From Chenopodium formosanum (lineage: Eukaryota > Streptophyta > Magnoliopsida > Caryophyllales > Amaranthaceae), in NCBI GenBank assembly GCA_024500155.1, contig CM044860.1:2216501-2280500 (forward strand): DNA of 64,000 nucleotides. Direction: 5' to 3'. The position numbers and the translations under genes are program-made. The notes under the pieces are model-generated. The model saw only the letters and a list, made by a program, of their open reading frames with translations. It was not told the origin of the DNA and ran no database searches. Positions 45,933 to 57,853 of this stretch are shown here, in pieces. The first letter of the stretch is position 1; each line of letters opens with the position of its first letter.

Positions 45933-47435
45933 GTGAAGCAAATCCACGCATTCTCCCTCAGAAATGGCTTCGATTACGCCCAAATCCTCATCAAAAAGCT
46001 CCTCAAAATCCCCAACATTTCTTATGCACACCAACTGTTCGACCATATTCCTCAACCAACCACCATCCAATTCAACAAGCTTATTCAAGCTTACGCTTGC
46101 CATGGTCCTCAACAACAATGTTTCTCCCTCTATACCCAAATGTATGAACGCCATTGCTCCCCTAATCCTCAAACTTTCACCTTCATTTTCGCCGCCTGCG
46201 CTTCGCTCTGCTCTCCTCACCTTGGCAGGATGATCCACGCTCATTTCATCTTATCTGGGTTTAAATTTGATGTATTTGCAACAACTGCATTGGTTGATAT
46301 GTATGCTAAGTTGGGTTTATTAGAATATGCTCGTAATCAATTTGATCATATGCAATATAAAGATACACCCTCTTGGAATTCTTTGATTTCTGGGTATGCT
46401 AGGTGTGGAAAGATGGAGGAAGCAGAGAAATTGTTTCAGTTAATTCCTTTGAAAAATGTGATTTCTTGGACTACAATGATATCTGGGTATTCTCAAAACG
46501 GGCAGTATTTGAATGCTTTAAACACTTTTTTGGCCATGGTGAAGGAAGAAGGGTTGGAGCCTAATGAGGTGAGTGTAACTAGTGTTCTTCCAGCTTGTGC
46601 TAATCTTGGAGCATTGGAGGTTGGAGAAAGGATTGAGAAGTATGCGAGGCGAAATGGTTACTTGGATAATCTGTTTGTCTGCAATGCCTTGTTGGAGTTG
46701 TATTCGAAATGTGGTAAACTTGATAGGGCAATGCAGTTGTTCAATGAGATTCGTGACAGGAAGAATCTGTGCTCTTGGAATTCAATGATGATGTGTTTTG
46801 CTATACATGGAAGACATGAAGAAGCTCTTCATTTGTTTCGTTTAATGTTGAGAGAAGGGATGGTGCCCGATTCTATAACGTTTGTTGCGGCTTTAATGGC
46901 TTGTACACATGGTGGCAAGGTTGCTAAAGGCCAAGAATTATTTGCATCAATGAAGGATAAGTTTGGTATTATTCCAAGGTTAGAACATTATGGTTGTATG
47001 GTTGATCTTCTAGGGCGTAAAGGGAAGCTCAATGAAGCTTATAACCTTATACAAACTATGCCAATGAAGCCTGACTCTGTGATATGGGGCACCCTTTTGG
47101 GGGCCTGCAGTTTCCATTGTAATGTCGAGGTGGCAGAGAAGGCAGCAGAGGCACTTTTTGAGCTTGAGCCGTGGAATTCAGGGAATTACGTCATTCTATC
47201 TAACATTTACGCTTCAGTGAAAAGATGGGATGGGGTGGCAAAGCTGAGGAAGATGATGAAGGGAAGCCAAATTATAAAAGCAGCTGGCTATAGCAGTATT
47301 GAAGAGGCAGATCAAATTCATATGTTTATTGTAGAGGATAAATCACATCCAAAGTCATATGAGATATACACCGTGCTGGAAAATGTATACCATGAGATAA
47401 TGAAGAGTGGAGATGATATTGAAAAGGATGCTTAA
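45924..47435 (+). CDS. PLS/E-class pentatricopeptide repeat protein, At5g08510-like
   Basis: 503 residues, intronless. The start at 45924 fits the relatives I recall, which begin a few residues before the KQIHA motif. Repeats show the typical phrases: LVDMYAKLGLLEYARNQFD, PSWNSLISGYARCGKMEEA, SWTTMISGYSQNGQ, PNEVSVTSVLPACANLGALE, NALLELYSKCGKLDRAM and CSWNSMMMCFAIHGRHEEA, about ten motifs. An E domain follows (PDSVIWGTLLGACSFHCNVE ... YVILSNIYASVKRWDGVAKLRKMM, then VEDKSHPKSYEIY). There is no DYW deaminase domain. Such proteins bind organellar RNA and help C-to-U editing by recruiting partner deaminases; targeting to mitochondrion or plastid is expected, but the N-terminus before the first repeat is very short. 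The RNA target cannot be read from this sequence. Confidence 0.92.
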   Translation: MNQVKQIHAFSLRNGFDYAQILIKKLLKIPNISYAHQLFDHIPQPTTIQFNKLIQAYACHGPQQQCFSLYTQMYERHCSPNPQTFTFIFAACASLCSPHLGRMIHAHFILSGFKFDVFATTALVDMYAKLGLLEYARNQFDHMQYKDTPSWNSLISGYARCGKMEEAEKLFQLIPLKNVISWTTMISGYSQNGQYLNALNTFLAMVKEEGLEPNEVSVTSVLPACANLGALEVGERIEKYARRNGYLDNLFVCNALLELYSKCGKLDRAMQLFNEIRDRKNLCSWNSMMMCFAIHGRHEEALHLFRLMLREGMVPDSITFVAALMACTHGGKVAKGQELFASMKDKFGIIPRLEHYGCMVDLLGRKGKLNEAYNLIQTMPMKPDSVIWGTLLGACSFHCNVEVAEKAAEALFELEPWNSGNYVILSNIYASVKRWDGVAKLRKMMKGSQIIKAAGYSSIEEADQIHMFIVEDKSHPKSYEIYTVLENVYHEIMKSGDDIEKDA

Positions 47436-47476
47436 TTTCTCTTGCATAATTTCATAAATTTCAATACAGCAAAGTT

Positions 47477-47535
<59 letters not shown>

Positions 47536-48063
47536 CATTTATCTGACAATTTCAATGGACATACATAAGGGCGTTGGTCTTTCAAATACAAATGGAAGCC
47601 AGGAAGAAATCATGACCTCTGATGGATCAGATAGTTTTGGCTGGTATGCAGTGTAAAACTTGTCATTGTAACTCGAAGCATATGCAAGTAGAGCTTTAAT
47701 ACAACTGTCCACAGGTAAATATAACTCATCACCACTGTATTTTAGCTTTATTATGCAACAGCTGAAATATCACTGAAAAAACTCAGGCATTTTTTATAAA
47801 TGCTAGTTTTGGAACATTGAGCGTTCACTTTATGCTAACTTGCCTGTAAAAGGCAGTAAATAGAGAAAAAAAAAAAAAAAAAAAAAACCACATTCTTTTG
47901 TTGTTAAAATGTACATGGACAAGTACTACTGAATCTAAATCTGCACATATGCTACCGGACGTAATCATATGGAAAAACAAAGTTATATATATTGTGCCAT
48001 GCTTTTCATATCCATTGCAGGGCTTCCGTCTGTTAGTTCCCAAATTGCACCAGAACAAAAGGC
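47436..48063. other. Convergent 3' region of the PPR and ECA2-like genes
   Basis: Shared by the 3' ends of two genes facing each other. Besides the T/G tract there is an A tract at about 47868-47887. No gene. Confidence 0.5.
47478..47535. repeat. T37-G21 homopolymer junction
   Basis: A run of 37 T is followed directly by 21 G, just downstream of the PPR stop. Lengths as read may be affected by sequencing error. Confidence 0.75.
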
Positions 48064-51000
48064 TTACATTGCCTTCACCTTCACCTTTGAAATCTTTCGT
48101 CGACTCCTTCCTACTAATTTGAGAATTTCATCAAGAAGGATCACTGGAGCAGAAACAATGATGACTAATAACCACTCAGCAGTAGTCAGTGGAACTATAC
48201 CGAACACATTTGCCAGTATGGGAACATACATTATGAGACAGTGAAGCCCAAAAGAGAAAGACATGGCAATCAACAGCCAAGGGTTTCTCCAGGGTGGCAT
48301 TGTGATCAGACTGTTGTCTTCAGAGAGGGCATTTAAAGAGTTGAACATCTCTATTGCCACCAAAACAGAAAGTGAAAGGGTCATTGCCTTCACTTTACCA
48401 ACTGAAAAATAGTCACATGGATTTGTGAAGCTTATACTGTGCCCCCCTGAAACTGTGAATGGGGAAGCAGTGAAATTTGACCATGATGAGCACTCTCCCC
48501 AGTTTTGTAGCTGAGACATTTGTATGAGTGTGTGGCCATCGCTTATGAGATTGATACCCAGAAAAGAAGGTTGGGTAAACCATAAGACAAAAATTCCGAC
48601 TGTTGCCAAGCCAACATAGGACCCAATCACCTGGTACAATGAGAAGATCATCAGTAAAACATAAGGAAGTTTTGCATCCTTCATGACATATGGCCTCGCT
48701 CCTCTGCAGCTTTTGATGCAGGGAGTAGGAGTGGCAGCATCAGTAACCTAGTAGGGGTCCCTTTTGCTATTAAGATAAAGACTCTTAAAGATCCTTAGGG
48801 AAGAGAATATCCCTTATGAAAGGGATTAGTGAAAAGAAAAGTAAGAAAAATCGAAGTATGAAATAGTTTGTGACTACGCACCAGGTATCGGAAGAGAACC
48901 CAGGAATTGATTAGAGGATCATTACTTTTGCGGGGAGGTTTGTGCATGATGTCTACATCTGCAGGGTTGAAACCTAGGGCTGTAGCAGGTGGGCCATCAG
49001 TGACCAAATTTACCCACAAAAGCTGTACTGGTATCATACATTCTGGAATACCAAGTGCTGCAGTCAAGAATATGGATATAACCTCACCGACATTGGATGA
49101 TATCATGTACCTGCACATAGACAAATGAGAAGGGATTTGAACATTGATAAATTATCCAAAGATAAAGCTTGTAGATGTTAATATGATGCGCAGCTGTATG
49201 GTACCTAATGAAAGCTTTCATGTTGTTGTAAATTGAGCGACCCTCAGCAACAGCAGAAACTATGCTACTGAAGTTATCATCAGCCAGCACCATATCTGCA
49301 GCTTCTTTTGCCACCTGGATCATTGCGTATTTTAGTTTTAGTGCATAAATATGAAAATAGATGGAGTTGATGTCTTTTTTAATTGGATGTGTCAAGAATG
49401 AGGTGAAGTTCAATGTAGAGTTCAATAAATTGCAATTTCCTTCTGGGCAAAAAGAAGAAGAATGTGTGTACCTCAGTTCCAGAAATGCCCATTGCAATTC
49501 CAATGTCTGCAAGTTTTAAAGCAGGAGCATCATTGACACCATCTCCGGTCATAGCAACAGTCTCTCCACTCTCCTTTAGCATCCTAACAATTTCTTGCTT
49601 GTGTTTAGGCTCAGCACGAGAGAAAACCTTCCCTCCAGGTCTAGAAAGAATTTCAATCTGTTCTGAACAGGAAAGTGCCATGAATTCTTTGCCAGTAAAG
49701 CTTCTTCCCTTCAGTTCTTCACTGTCAGCAAACAGCTGAATTTCTTGACTGATGGCCTCAGCTGTAGACTTGTTGTCTCCAGTAATGACGATCACTCTGA
49801 TCCCTGCTTGTTTACAATCACCCATTGCTTGTGGCACTTCCTCACGAGGTGGATCCTGTTCCATTTTAAGCCTTAGAAGAGTAAAGGGAAGAATTTGAAG
49901 CACTAACTACGGAGGACAATCATTATGTGAAAAGGAAATCTCACCCTTATACCAACAACTCCCACGAAAACAAGGTTGCTCTCAATTTCTGGGTAGCAAG
50001 CAGGATCAAGGAGCTTCTTATGGGCTGGATGACTTGCATTGGAGTAATCAGAAAGCTCACCCAAGTTATCCTTGTATGCCAGTCCCAGACATCTCAATCC
50101 CTTTGAGCTCATCTCAAACTGTCTCAACAGCAACAATTGCTTGCAGGATTCATCAATTGGAACCATTGATCCATCTGCTAGTTGAACATGTGAAGTGCGC
50201 TCCAATAAACTCTCAACAGCGCCCTGTGAACTCCTTGCTTTTAATTTCAGGAAAAGTTTACAGCAAATGAGAAACTATAGGCTAGCAGCTGGTGTAACTC
50301 ACCTTAACAAGTAGACGGTTTTGACCAGTTGGTTCTTGGACAATGACACTCATAGACTTGCGAAATCGATCAAACTCCAGTGTTGCCAACCTCTTCGACC
50401 TCTTTGCCCACCAGTCACAGCAAACTGCCCATGAAGAGATTTATATGAATATTACTCTATTTAATTAAGACCCTACTGTAGTGTTGTTGGAGGCCACTCC
50501 TGTAATTCATGCAACTACAATTAAAGTAAAAGAAAAAGATAATAGAACAAGAAGACAAACTGTTCACCTAGTTTGACTGAAGTACGATCGATCATATAGT
50601 TTGCAGCAAACTGCATGTCACGGATTTTGTTCCTCACCTTAGCATCAGGAACACTCATTTTCTCAACTAATACCTTAAGTGCTGCTTCAGTAGGCAAACC
50701 GGTGGCTTGATAAGCACGACCATTGCAGAAAATCCCAGCATCATTGCAGACAGCAGATATTTCTGCCACAGCTTGGAGGCTTGCGTCCATATTATAGCAA
50801 TTCCAGTCCACTATTCCTCCATCCTTTGGATCATATGTGGTTCCGTCAACTTTAAAAACTCGGGAAGTTGTAGTTTTTCCTCCCAGAGTGAAGAACTCGG
50901 TCACAGCCATCTGGTTGGTTGTCAGAGTGCCTGTTTTATCCGAGCAAATAACGGTGGTACAGCCTAAGGTTTCTACACTAGGCAGCTTTCTAACTATTGC

Positions 51001-52053
51001 ATTCTTCTGTGCCATCTTCCTTGTGCCTAATGCCAAACAGGTTGTGATGACTGCAGGTAGGCCTTCAGGAATGGCAGCTACTGCAAGGGCAACAGCTATC
51101 TTAAAATAGTACGTACACTTCTCAAAAGAAAATCGGAAATTTGTTGGCCATCCATTCACAACATCCCAAGATAGGAAGTATTTGTAGTTGATGACCCAAA
51201 CAAGAAGGCAAACAATTCCAATAAAAGTAGTGAGCCTACTACCAAACTCGTCGAGCTTCTTCTTCAAGGGAGTCTCGCTCTCATCTAATGAGGCCTCGTG
51301 AATTTGAGTCTGAATCTTCCCAATCTCAGTCTTCATCCCAGTATCAACAACAATAGAAAGACAAGCCCCATTGACAATCGTCGTGCCTGCAAAAAGCATG
51401 TTCTCCTTTGCCTGCAATTCACAGTCATCTAAGAAAACAGGCAAAGTGCACTTCAGAACAGGCATAGATTCTCCTGTCAATGAGCTTTGCTCGACCCTCA
51501 AAGTCGAGGTTTTCAGGGCAGCAACTCTCATATCAGCAGGAACTTTATCTCCCACTCGCAATTCAACTATGTCACCCGGGACTAGCTCCCTTGCAGGCAA
51601 GTCCGGGATAACATAACCATCTCTTACAACCTTTGCAGACTCACCCTGCAAGTCTTTCAGTGCTTCAAGGGCTTTCTCTGCATTAGTCTCTTGCCATACC
51701 CCAACAATGGCATTAAGAATAAGGATCAACACAATTACAAAAGGCTCAACATAGGCCTCAAAACCGGTCTCACCGGACTCCCGGCCATATAAATAAGCAA
51801 GTATAAAAGAAATAAACGCGGCCGTGATCAGTATCTTTACAAGCATATCATCAAATTGTTCCAACACAAGATGCCATAGAGGCTTCCCTTTTTCCTTGTC
51901 CAACTCATTCCACCCATGCTTCTCCCTTCGCTTTTCAACTTCATAACTACCCAAACCCTTGTCTAGTTTGACATTGTACTCTTTCAAGCATTTTTCAACA
52001 GACCAAGACCAAGCAGGAAATGGTTTTTCTTCCATTGATGTTATTGCTACCAT
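48064..52053 (-). CDS. ECA2: ER-type P2A Ca2+-ATPase, ECA2-like (seven exons)
   Basis: Exons on the minus strand: 52053-50568, 50424-50303, 50223-49945, 49855-49472, 49314-49205, 49110-48882, 48630-48064. All borders are GT/AG and the joins give about 1058 residues, the normal size. The start at 52053 (GCAATGG) precedes a second Met at 52035 (MEEKPFPAWSW), which aligns with the usual start; either could be used. Motifs: actuator LTGES, M4 PEGLP for Ca2+ binding, phosphorylation site CSDKTGTLTTN, hinge TGDGVNDAPALK, M6 region ending NLVTDGPPATALGFNP. The C-terminus SRRKISKVKVKAM lacks an obvious KXKXX retrieval signal. ECA pumps move Ca2+ and Mn2+ into ER-like compartments at ATP cost. Sequence features (VFLDDCELQ, KPPRKS, SLSVLVAIEMFNSLNALSEDN) fit Arabidopsis ECA2 better than ECA1. 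Confidence 0.95.
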
Positions 52054-52129
52054 TGCAAACTCACAACCCAACAAAGATTCTCGATCTTTCTTAACTTACA
52101 CTTCTTAAAATTCCATCTTTTTTTTTCTC

Positions 52130-52458
52130 CTGCATTAATGTTCATACAATTAATCAATTAATTCTGTCTTTGTGATGATTATAATGTCAAACCAAACCAA
52201 AGTGAAGAATCCAAAAACGTAACTCAGTCAAAAAACAGTTTTTATGTCATAATCAAACCAATAAAAGTCGTATTAACATAATAACTAACTAACATTACCT
52301 TTGAAATTCAAATTCTAAACTTTGCTAATCAAGGAAAAGTCTACAACTTTATGTTAAATAAATTCACAAAATATGAATAAATCCCATAAAAGAAATCAAC
52401 AATTACACAATTCTAGTAAAGACAAAAAAAAAGAGAGAGAAAAAAAGAAAATACTTAC
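52130..52458 (-). other. Predicted 5' UTR intron of the ECA2-like gene
   Basis: On the minus strand a strong donor (CCTG/GTAAGT at 52459/52458) and an acceptor (ATGCAG/GAG at 52130/52129) flank an AT-rich stretch upstream of the start. The presumed first exon contains ATGG whose frame would cross the junction and stop shortly after it, so a short uORF is possible. This is prediction only. Confidence 0.45.
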
Positions 52459-53352
52459 CAGGAAAACAGAGGAAACACCATGGAAATTTACTTGGTCCAA
52501 CAAAATACTCGTAGGAAAATTTTGTAACCAATAAATAGCATTAAAAAAAAAGGTATAAAAAATAATGAAAGCAACGACAAAATTAATTTTTTAAAAAAGG
52601 ATTAAAAGAATTAGGTAGTGATTCTATGTCATAGAGTAGCTTGCATACAAAGCATTCTGATGAAGTTATAAGAAAAAAAAAATAAAAAAAAAATGTAAAA
52701 TTTGTTACTCGTAAGAAAGAACAAAAATTCAAATAAAAATAAAAAAGGAAAATCTTTAGATTTAGGAACTGTCGAGGATGGTTCGTTTCTTTGAACTTTA
52801 GCTTTTGTGTGTGTTTCATGTAACGGAGTAATGGTTTTTCTTAAAAAAAATAAATTCAGTTTAAATTTTGAAAAAGTTGGTAAGCATGTTCTAAATTGAC
52901 AATAATACCCTCCATAATAGTGTTGACATTATTATCACAAGAAAGATGAGAATATAAAATGAAGTTGTACTTTTGGTCTTTAAGATAGTTGGACATTAAT
53001 AATTTAAGGGCACCAAGCCACCAATTGCAGCACTTTAGAAGGGTGAAAAGGAAGTTGTTTATGTCTTTGGATTTAATTAATGATTGGATGGTTGCTTGAC
53101 AACCCTATAATATTGGATTGGAGGAAAATCATTCTTTTTCAAATTGGAAGTACCAAATCCTTGTGTCCTTTTTAGAATTAATAAGACATTTGATAATTTG
53201 TTTCTTATTATATACAAATTAACGCAATGTTCTTCTTTTAACTTGCTTTGAAACCCGCATTTAGAAATAAATCTCTTCAAAATAAAGTTCAGCCGACATA
53301 TATTATGAAAATTACTTCTTAACATGTTGTAATCTCTTTCATAATCAATTAA

Positions 53353-53995
53353 CCTATACTAAAAGCGAATCTAAAGTGACACTTGTCACGATGTCATTAA
53401 AAATTTTCCCGCCTTTTTCTCTCTTTTTTTTTTTTTGCCAAATTTTAATGACTTTCATTATATATCCTATTATAATAATTATTTCCATTTTGACAACACA
53501 TATAATCCAATCATACTCAATTAATTTTTTTTTTTATTACTTCGTATTATTTTAACATATAGTTTACATACTAGAAATCTTTTAGTTACAAATATACTAA
53601 CATAGATTATAATTAAGATATTGAAATATATCATTATCCAAGATTATTATAATATTATCAATTTTTTTTCCTCCAACTTAAAATTTCTTTTCATTAAAAA
53701 TAGAAAAAATTACTTTGGTAACATACTTTGTATAAATCTTAAAATTGTACATAACGTTTATAAGAAAAAATGAACAAAGTCATTTTACTATATTATACTC
53801 TTCCGGTTTTTTATAAGAGTAGTTGGATTTGCACATTTGTCGAGATACAACTTTAACCATCAATACCTTTAATTAGACACTATATTTTGTTACATATATT
53901 TTTATTGGTTAAAATATTGTTGAATTAACACCATTCTTTATAATTTTTGTTATAAAGTTTAATTATGACCGTGCATGGCACGGGACTTAACCTAG
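53353..53995 (+). mobile_element. Non-autonomous Helitron
   Basis: The 3' end has a perfect 6-bp stem, CCGTGC-ATG-GCACGG (53969-53983), followed about a dozen bases later by CTAG and a host T, the CTRR-type Helitron terminus. The 5' end CCTATACTAAAAGCG resembles the TCTATACTA start common in plant Helitrons, with a changed first base, and is preceded by A. The 643-bp body has no Rep/helicase. Confidence 0.62.
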
Positions 53996-55486
53996 TTAGA
54001 TATAAGGGACAAAGTTGATACATCTAAGACTCCCTCCCACAAATCTTTATGTATGTAATTTTGCATATAAGAAGTACTAATTATGACAAAGTAATAATAA
54101 TTAAGAGTTTGTAATTGTTGTTTCCTGATTTATACTAAAAATAGTGATAAATTTAATATGCTAATTTGAAAAATCAACTCTTAAACTAATTATTTTTATT
54201 TGGTCTATTTGAAAACTATGACTCATGAATGTCAAGTTGAATTTTGAAGTAACAAAAGATGGTATGTAAGGCCCTGTTCAATTGCTCTTATTTTTACTTA
54301 TTTCAGTAAGTTTAAATTAGTTTAAATAAGTGAAAATGTTTTTTAAAAAATCTAATAATTAAAACGCACCCTTAAACGTGATTAAATATCCCCATCACGT
54401 ACTTATAATTGTGAATCTCTCTACACCAAAACAAAGAGTACGAGTGTCCATATCTATGAGTTTAATTAACAATGAAACAAATTTTGCTGCCTACAGTTCA
54501 ACTCATCGATCTCAAGTCGCTTTTTAACAACTTCATATACTTGGTAATTAATTACCATTGTTTATATTTTCGGGAAACTTCCTTAGTCAATATCAGGAAA
54601 TACGTATATGCTACAATACACAATTTGGACCAAGTAATGCGAATTAGCATAATTTAATGCAGAGTATGCATCAGCAAATAGAATTGAGATTTTGAGTAAA
54701 GTCTTCTGCAATTAAAGAACAGGGAGTATATAATTATATTCTTTTTTGCAATAAGCCATTGCATATATACTTGAAATAATGTGTTCTGATTGTAACAAAG
54801 TCATAAAATGATCTGACTGAAGTCATTATGGTCTAATTTGGTTTAATCCACAACTTGTTTTTAGGAAACTCAAACCATTAATTTCATACTATACATTGTG
54901 CAGTGTAACGTGTAAACTATAAAAGAAAATAAAGTAGTATTGTAGTTAAGAGCTTAACAAGCAACTATCCCATCCACTGGTATCTTAACATGTACTCCGG
55001 ATAACCGTATTTGATTACACTGGAATATTATTTACGAGTATGAGTATTAACTATTATAGACTCTATCATCATGCGAGCTGAGAGGCCTTTTCAAATTGTA
55101 GAATACATGTTTTTAAGGCCAACTGAGATAATTTGGATGTTCATGCATGGTGATTATAATTTAGTCTCACTTTGCATTAGGAATACCCCTCGTGAGAAGG
55201 GGTTCCTAATGTTTTTCTTTTTTCTTACCCTTAAAAAAAAAAAAAAAAAAAATTAAGTCTCGCAATTAAATTCATATTATGCATGTTCACCATATTTTTA
55301 TTTGTTCCAAACAAAATAAGTTTGATTATCTCAAAATATTACTCATGATAGAGGTTTATAATAGCTAACTAGCCAAGTATTTTATCTATTACTAAAATAA
55401 TACGATATAATAAGTTCAAATAATTTTATCTAAGTGTAATTAATGTGAATCAACATACCCAGCTATAAGTATCACGGGTTGTAGGT

Positions 55487-55664
55487 AGGGGTGTCAATTC
55501 GGATGATTGAATCGGGTCTGATATGGTCGGGTCGGGTCGGGTCGGGTAAATTTATAAACTTAAGTCATACTAAATTGTTATGTCCACGTGAGTCCAAATT
55601 TGAATCGGATTTTTTTCAGATCAGTTACAGATCGGGTTGAGTCAGGTGTGCTTTTGACACCTCT
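55487..55664. mobile_element. Small TIR element with a GGGTC microsatellite
   Basis: AGGGGTGTCAA at the left and TTGACACCTCT at the right are inverted. Inside are four tandem GGGTC units and further (A/C)GGGT(C/T) words. No target duplication stands out. Confidence 0.5.
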
Positions 55665-56686
55665 AATTGTGGGCCATTTAAGACTAATATATTACGTATC
55701 CTTTAGATGTTAAGCAAGCGAGGGCAAAAAGACTCGCAAAAACTGATAAAGTAAGTTTGATGTTTGCTTCGATTAATGAGAGAAGTCTCTTTTATTCCTT
55801 CTCACTGACACAGCGTGGCACAAGTCGAACAACCTTTGACACTCATCAGTTACAATCAAATGAAAGGCAGCTTCAGAGAAACTTGATATGCGGAGTATTA
55901 TTATCATATACTAGTACTAATCGGTGGTACGACTATGGAGTTACAATTAATTAATTAATTTTTGAATTCTATATAATTTGACATATTTCGTACGTACAAT
56001 ATAGTACAAGTGAAGTAATTAAGTACTTCAAGTAAGACTAATCTACAACTATAGTTATCTTGTTCGCGGCTAATTGTATTTTGCAAGCAAGAAGACATTT
56101 GGCCCATCATTCACACAAGAGGTGAATTTAAAATGTCTTGGAGTATAGATTTATTAAATCAAAAGATCCGCCTCTCTGTGGTGGAGTGTCTCCATAGTGG
56201 AATGGTTAGTTTTTATTAGTTTAGTTATTTGTTTATGTTTAGAGTTTGTTTAGGGTTTATCAAAAAGGTAATCATGTTTTACCTTAATATCAGTTCGTTG
56301 GTAAAGATTTGTTCGAGATTGCAACGGTTGTCAAGTTTTCAAATGCATGCAAGCGAATCAGATAAAAATCATCCTTATGGCTATAACAAATTGTAGACTG
56401 TCTCTCCGAAAAGGTTGTATATTCCAGCGATGCGTGCGAGAGATATACCATAGTGCAAGATCTTTTCAATGATCGTAGCTTTGATGAAGAAAACCCTAAT
56501 TTGATTCAATTTTATGTATTTATTAATTTAGATTTCATTTGCAGATGTCATATGGCTTTTTACGGAGTATTAATTAATTGATTTGTTTTAAAAAACAAAT
56601 CGAATTAAAAATAATTGAAAAATAATTTTTTTTTTATTTAAAAACCTTTATACTTTGTATTATAGGTGATTTGCATGCATGATAAT

Positions 56687-56690
<4 letters not shown>

Positions 56691-56727
<37 letters not shown>
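56691..56727. repeat. Poly(T) tract, possible retroposon tail
   Basis: About 37 T. CATGCATGA occurs shortly before and after it, which could be a short target duplication, but the motif is palindromic and may be chance. Confidence 0.5.
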
Positions 56728-56728
<1 letters not shown>

Positions 56729-57017
56729 AAACAAACATGCATGAGAATATAGGGCAAAGATAAGTTGCACAAATGAGTCAATGACCATCAAAGGCAGTAA
56801 TAACTCATGTAAATCAAGCATGACGGTGTGTTTATCCCTAATTTCGAGTAATGGTTTGAATAGAATCTTTAACAAGACTCATGCAATAATAAATGTTTTT
56901 AAAAAAGGTCTAGTTTGAGCTTGAAATTAAAAACATATTAAATCATGCAGGCTCATGACTCTTAAATAGACTCATGGTAAATTTGTCAAAATTCACTTTA
57001 ATTTTAATTGCACATAT

Positions 57018-57173
57018 ATTTCATCCGTTTCTATTTTAGTTGACGCATTTAATTTAGACACCCATATTAAAGAGAGGTGAAAAATAATAAAGTGAGTGGG
57101 CTGTACTAAAAAAAACAAGGTATAAAACTTACCAAAAAAAAAAAAAAAACGTGTCAATTAAAAATAAACTACC
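57018..57173. mobile_element. Degenerate Stowaway-like MITE
   Basis: TCTATTTTAGTTGACGCATTT near the left and the inverted GTGTCAATTAAAAATAAA near the right match the ends of the element at 18313 imperfectly. TA borders are not preserved. Confidence 0.35.
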
Positions 57174-57242
57174 TAAAAGAGAATACGTGTTTTTTTTTAA
57201 AAAAAAAAAAAAAAAAAAACAAAGGTAAATATAACACAACTT

Positions 57243-57347
57243 AGGACCTGTTCTTTTCAGCTTAATTTCAGTTCAGTTTCTAATTTTCTTTTCTCATAAA
57301 CAATTTAGTTCACTTCATCTTAGTTCAGTAAATCAAACAGACCTTTA
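57243..57347. mobile_element. Short TTCAGTTCAG MITE
   Basis: AGGACCTGTTCTTTTCAGCT at the left and CAAACAGACCTTT at the right, with a reduced interior. Same family as 3993-4145 and 37843-38000. Confidence 0.5.
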
Positions 57348-57726
57348 ACCTTCTGCATCATCAATGTTCCGAGTAGTACGGGCATACATTAATGTCTCCT
57401 TCAAATAAAATGCGATAAATTCAGATGAATAAAAATCTAAGTCCATTTTACACATGTTAAAAATTAAGGAGACTAAACAAACCTTATTGGCAAAAATTAA
57501 CTCTTAATCTCCTGTCAAAAAAAAAAAAAAAAAAAAAAAACTCTTAATCCAACAATTATTACAGGTCGGTGGGAAATTTGGGCTTTTTTTTTCGCAGGCC
57601 TATTTAACTAACGTCATCACTCGTCCAACATTTCTTAAACTCTTTTTCCCCTAAACAGCTACGGAGTAACAACTATTTGCAATTAGGGTTTTTCTCTCAA
57701 TTCATCTTCCATTCAATTTTTCCAAG

Positions 57727-57829
57727 GTACGCTAAATTAACGTTTGCTAGTATGAAAAATCTATGATTTTGACTGTAATTTGAGTTTTATCGATGTTTAG
57801 TTAACCAATTTTGCGGATAATTTCTGCAG
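57727..57829 (+). other. Predicted 5' UTR intron of the SR gene
   Basis: Donor TCCAAG/GTACG at 57726/57727 and acceptor TTTCTGCAG/T at 57829/57830, 24 bases before the start codon. Splice sites are good; no transcript was seen. Confidence 0.5.
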
Positions 57830-57853
57830 TTTTAGCATTTCAATCGACGAACG

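Larger units (their letters stand above)
52459..57726. other. Divergent intergenic region with transposon fragments
   Basis: Promoter side of the ECA2-like gene on the left and of the SR gene on the right. It contains a probable Helitron (53353-53995), a TIR element with a GGGTC microsatellite (55487-55664), a poly(T) insert (56691-56727), a degenerate Stowaway-like element (57018-57173) and a TTCAGTTCAG MITE (57243-57347). Small open frames are not credible genes. Confidence 0.55.

Noticed and set aside
45843..46244. Minus-strand 133-codon frame opposite the PPR gene
   Set aside because: It is an antisense shadow of a strongly recognisable PPR coding region.
52053..52074. A longer N-terminus for the ECA2-like protein
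   Set aside because: It would start at TTG (52074); real Met codons are at 52053 and 52035.
54269..54375. AAGGCCCTGTTC start similar to the TTCAGTTCAG elements
   Set aside because: The right end could not be found and the interior lacks the typical repeats.
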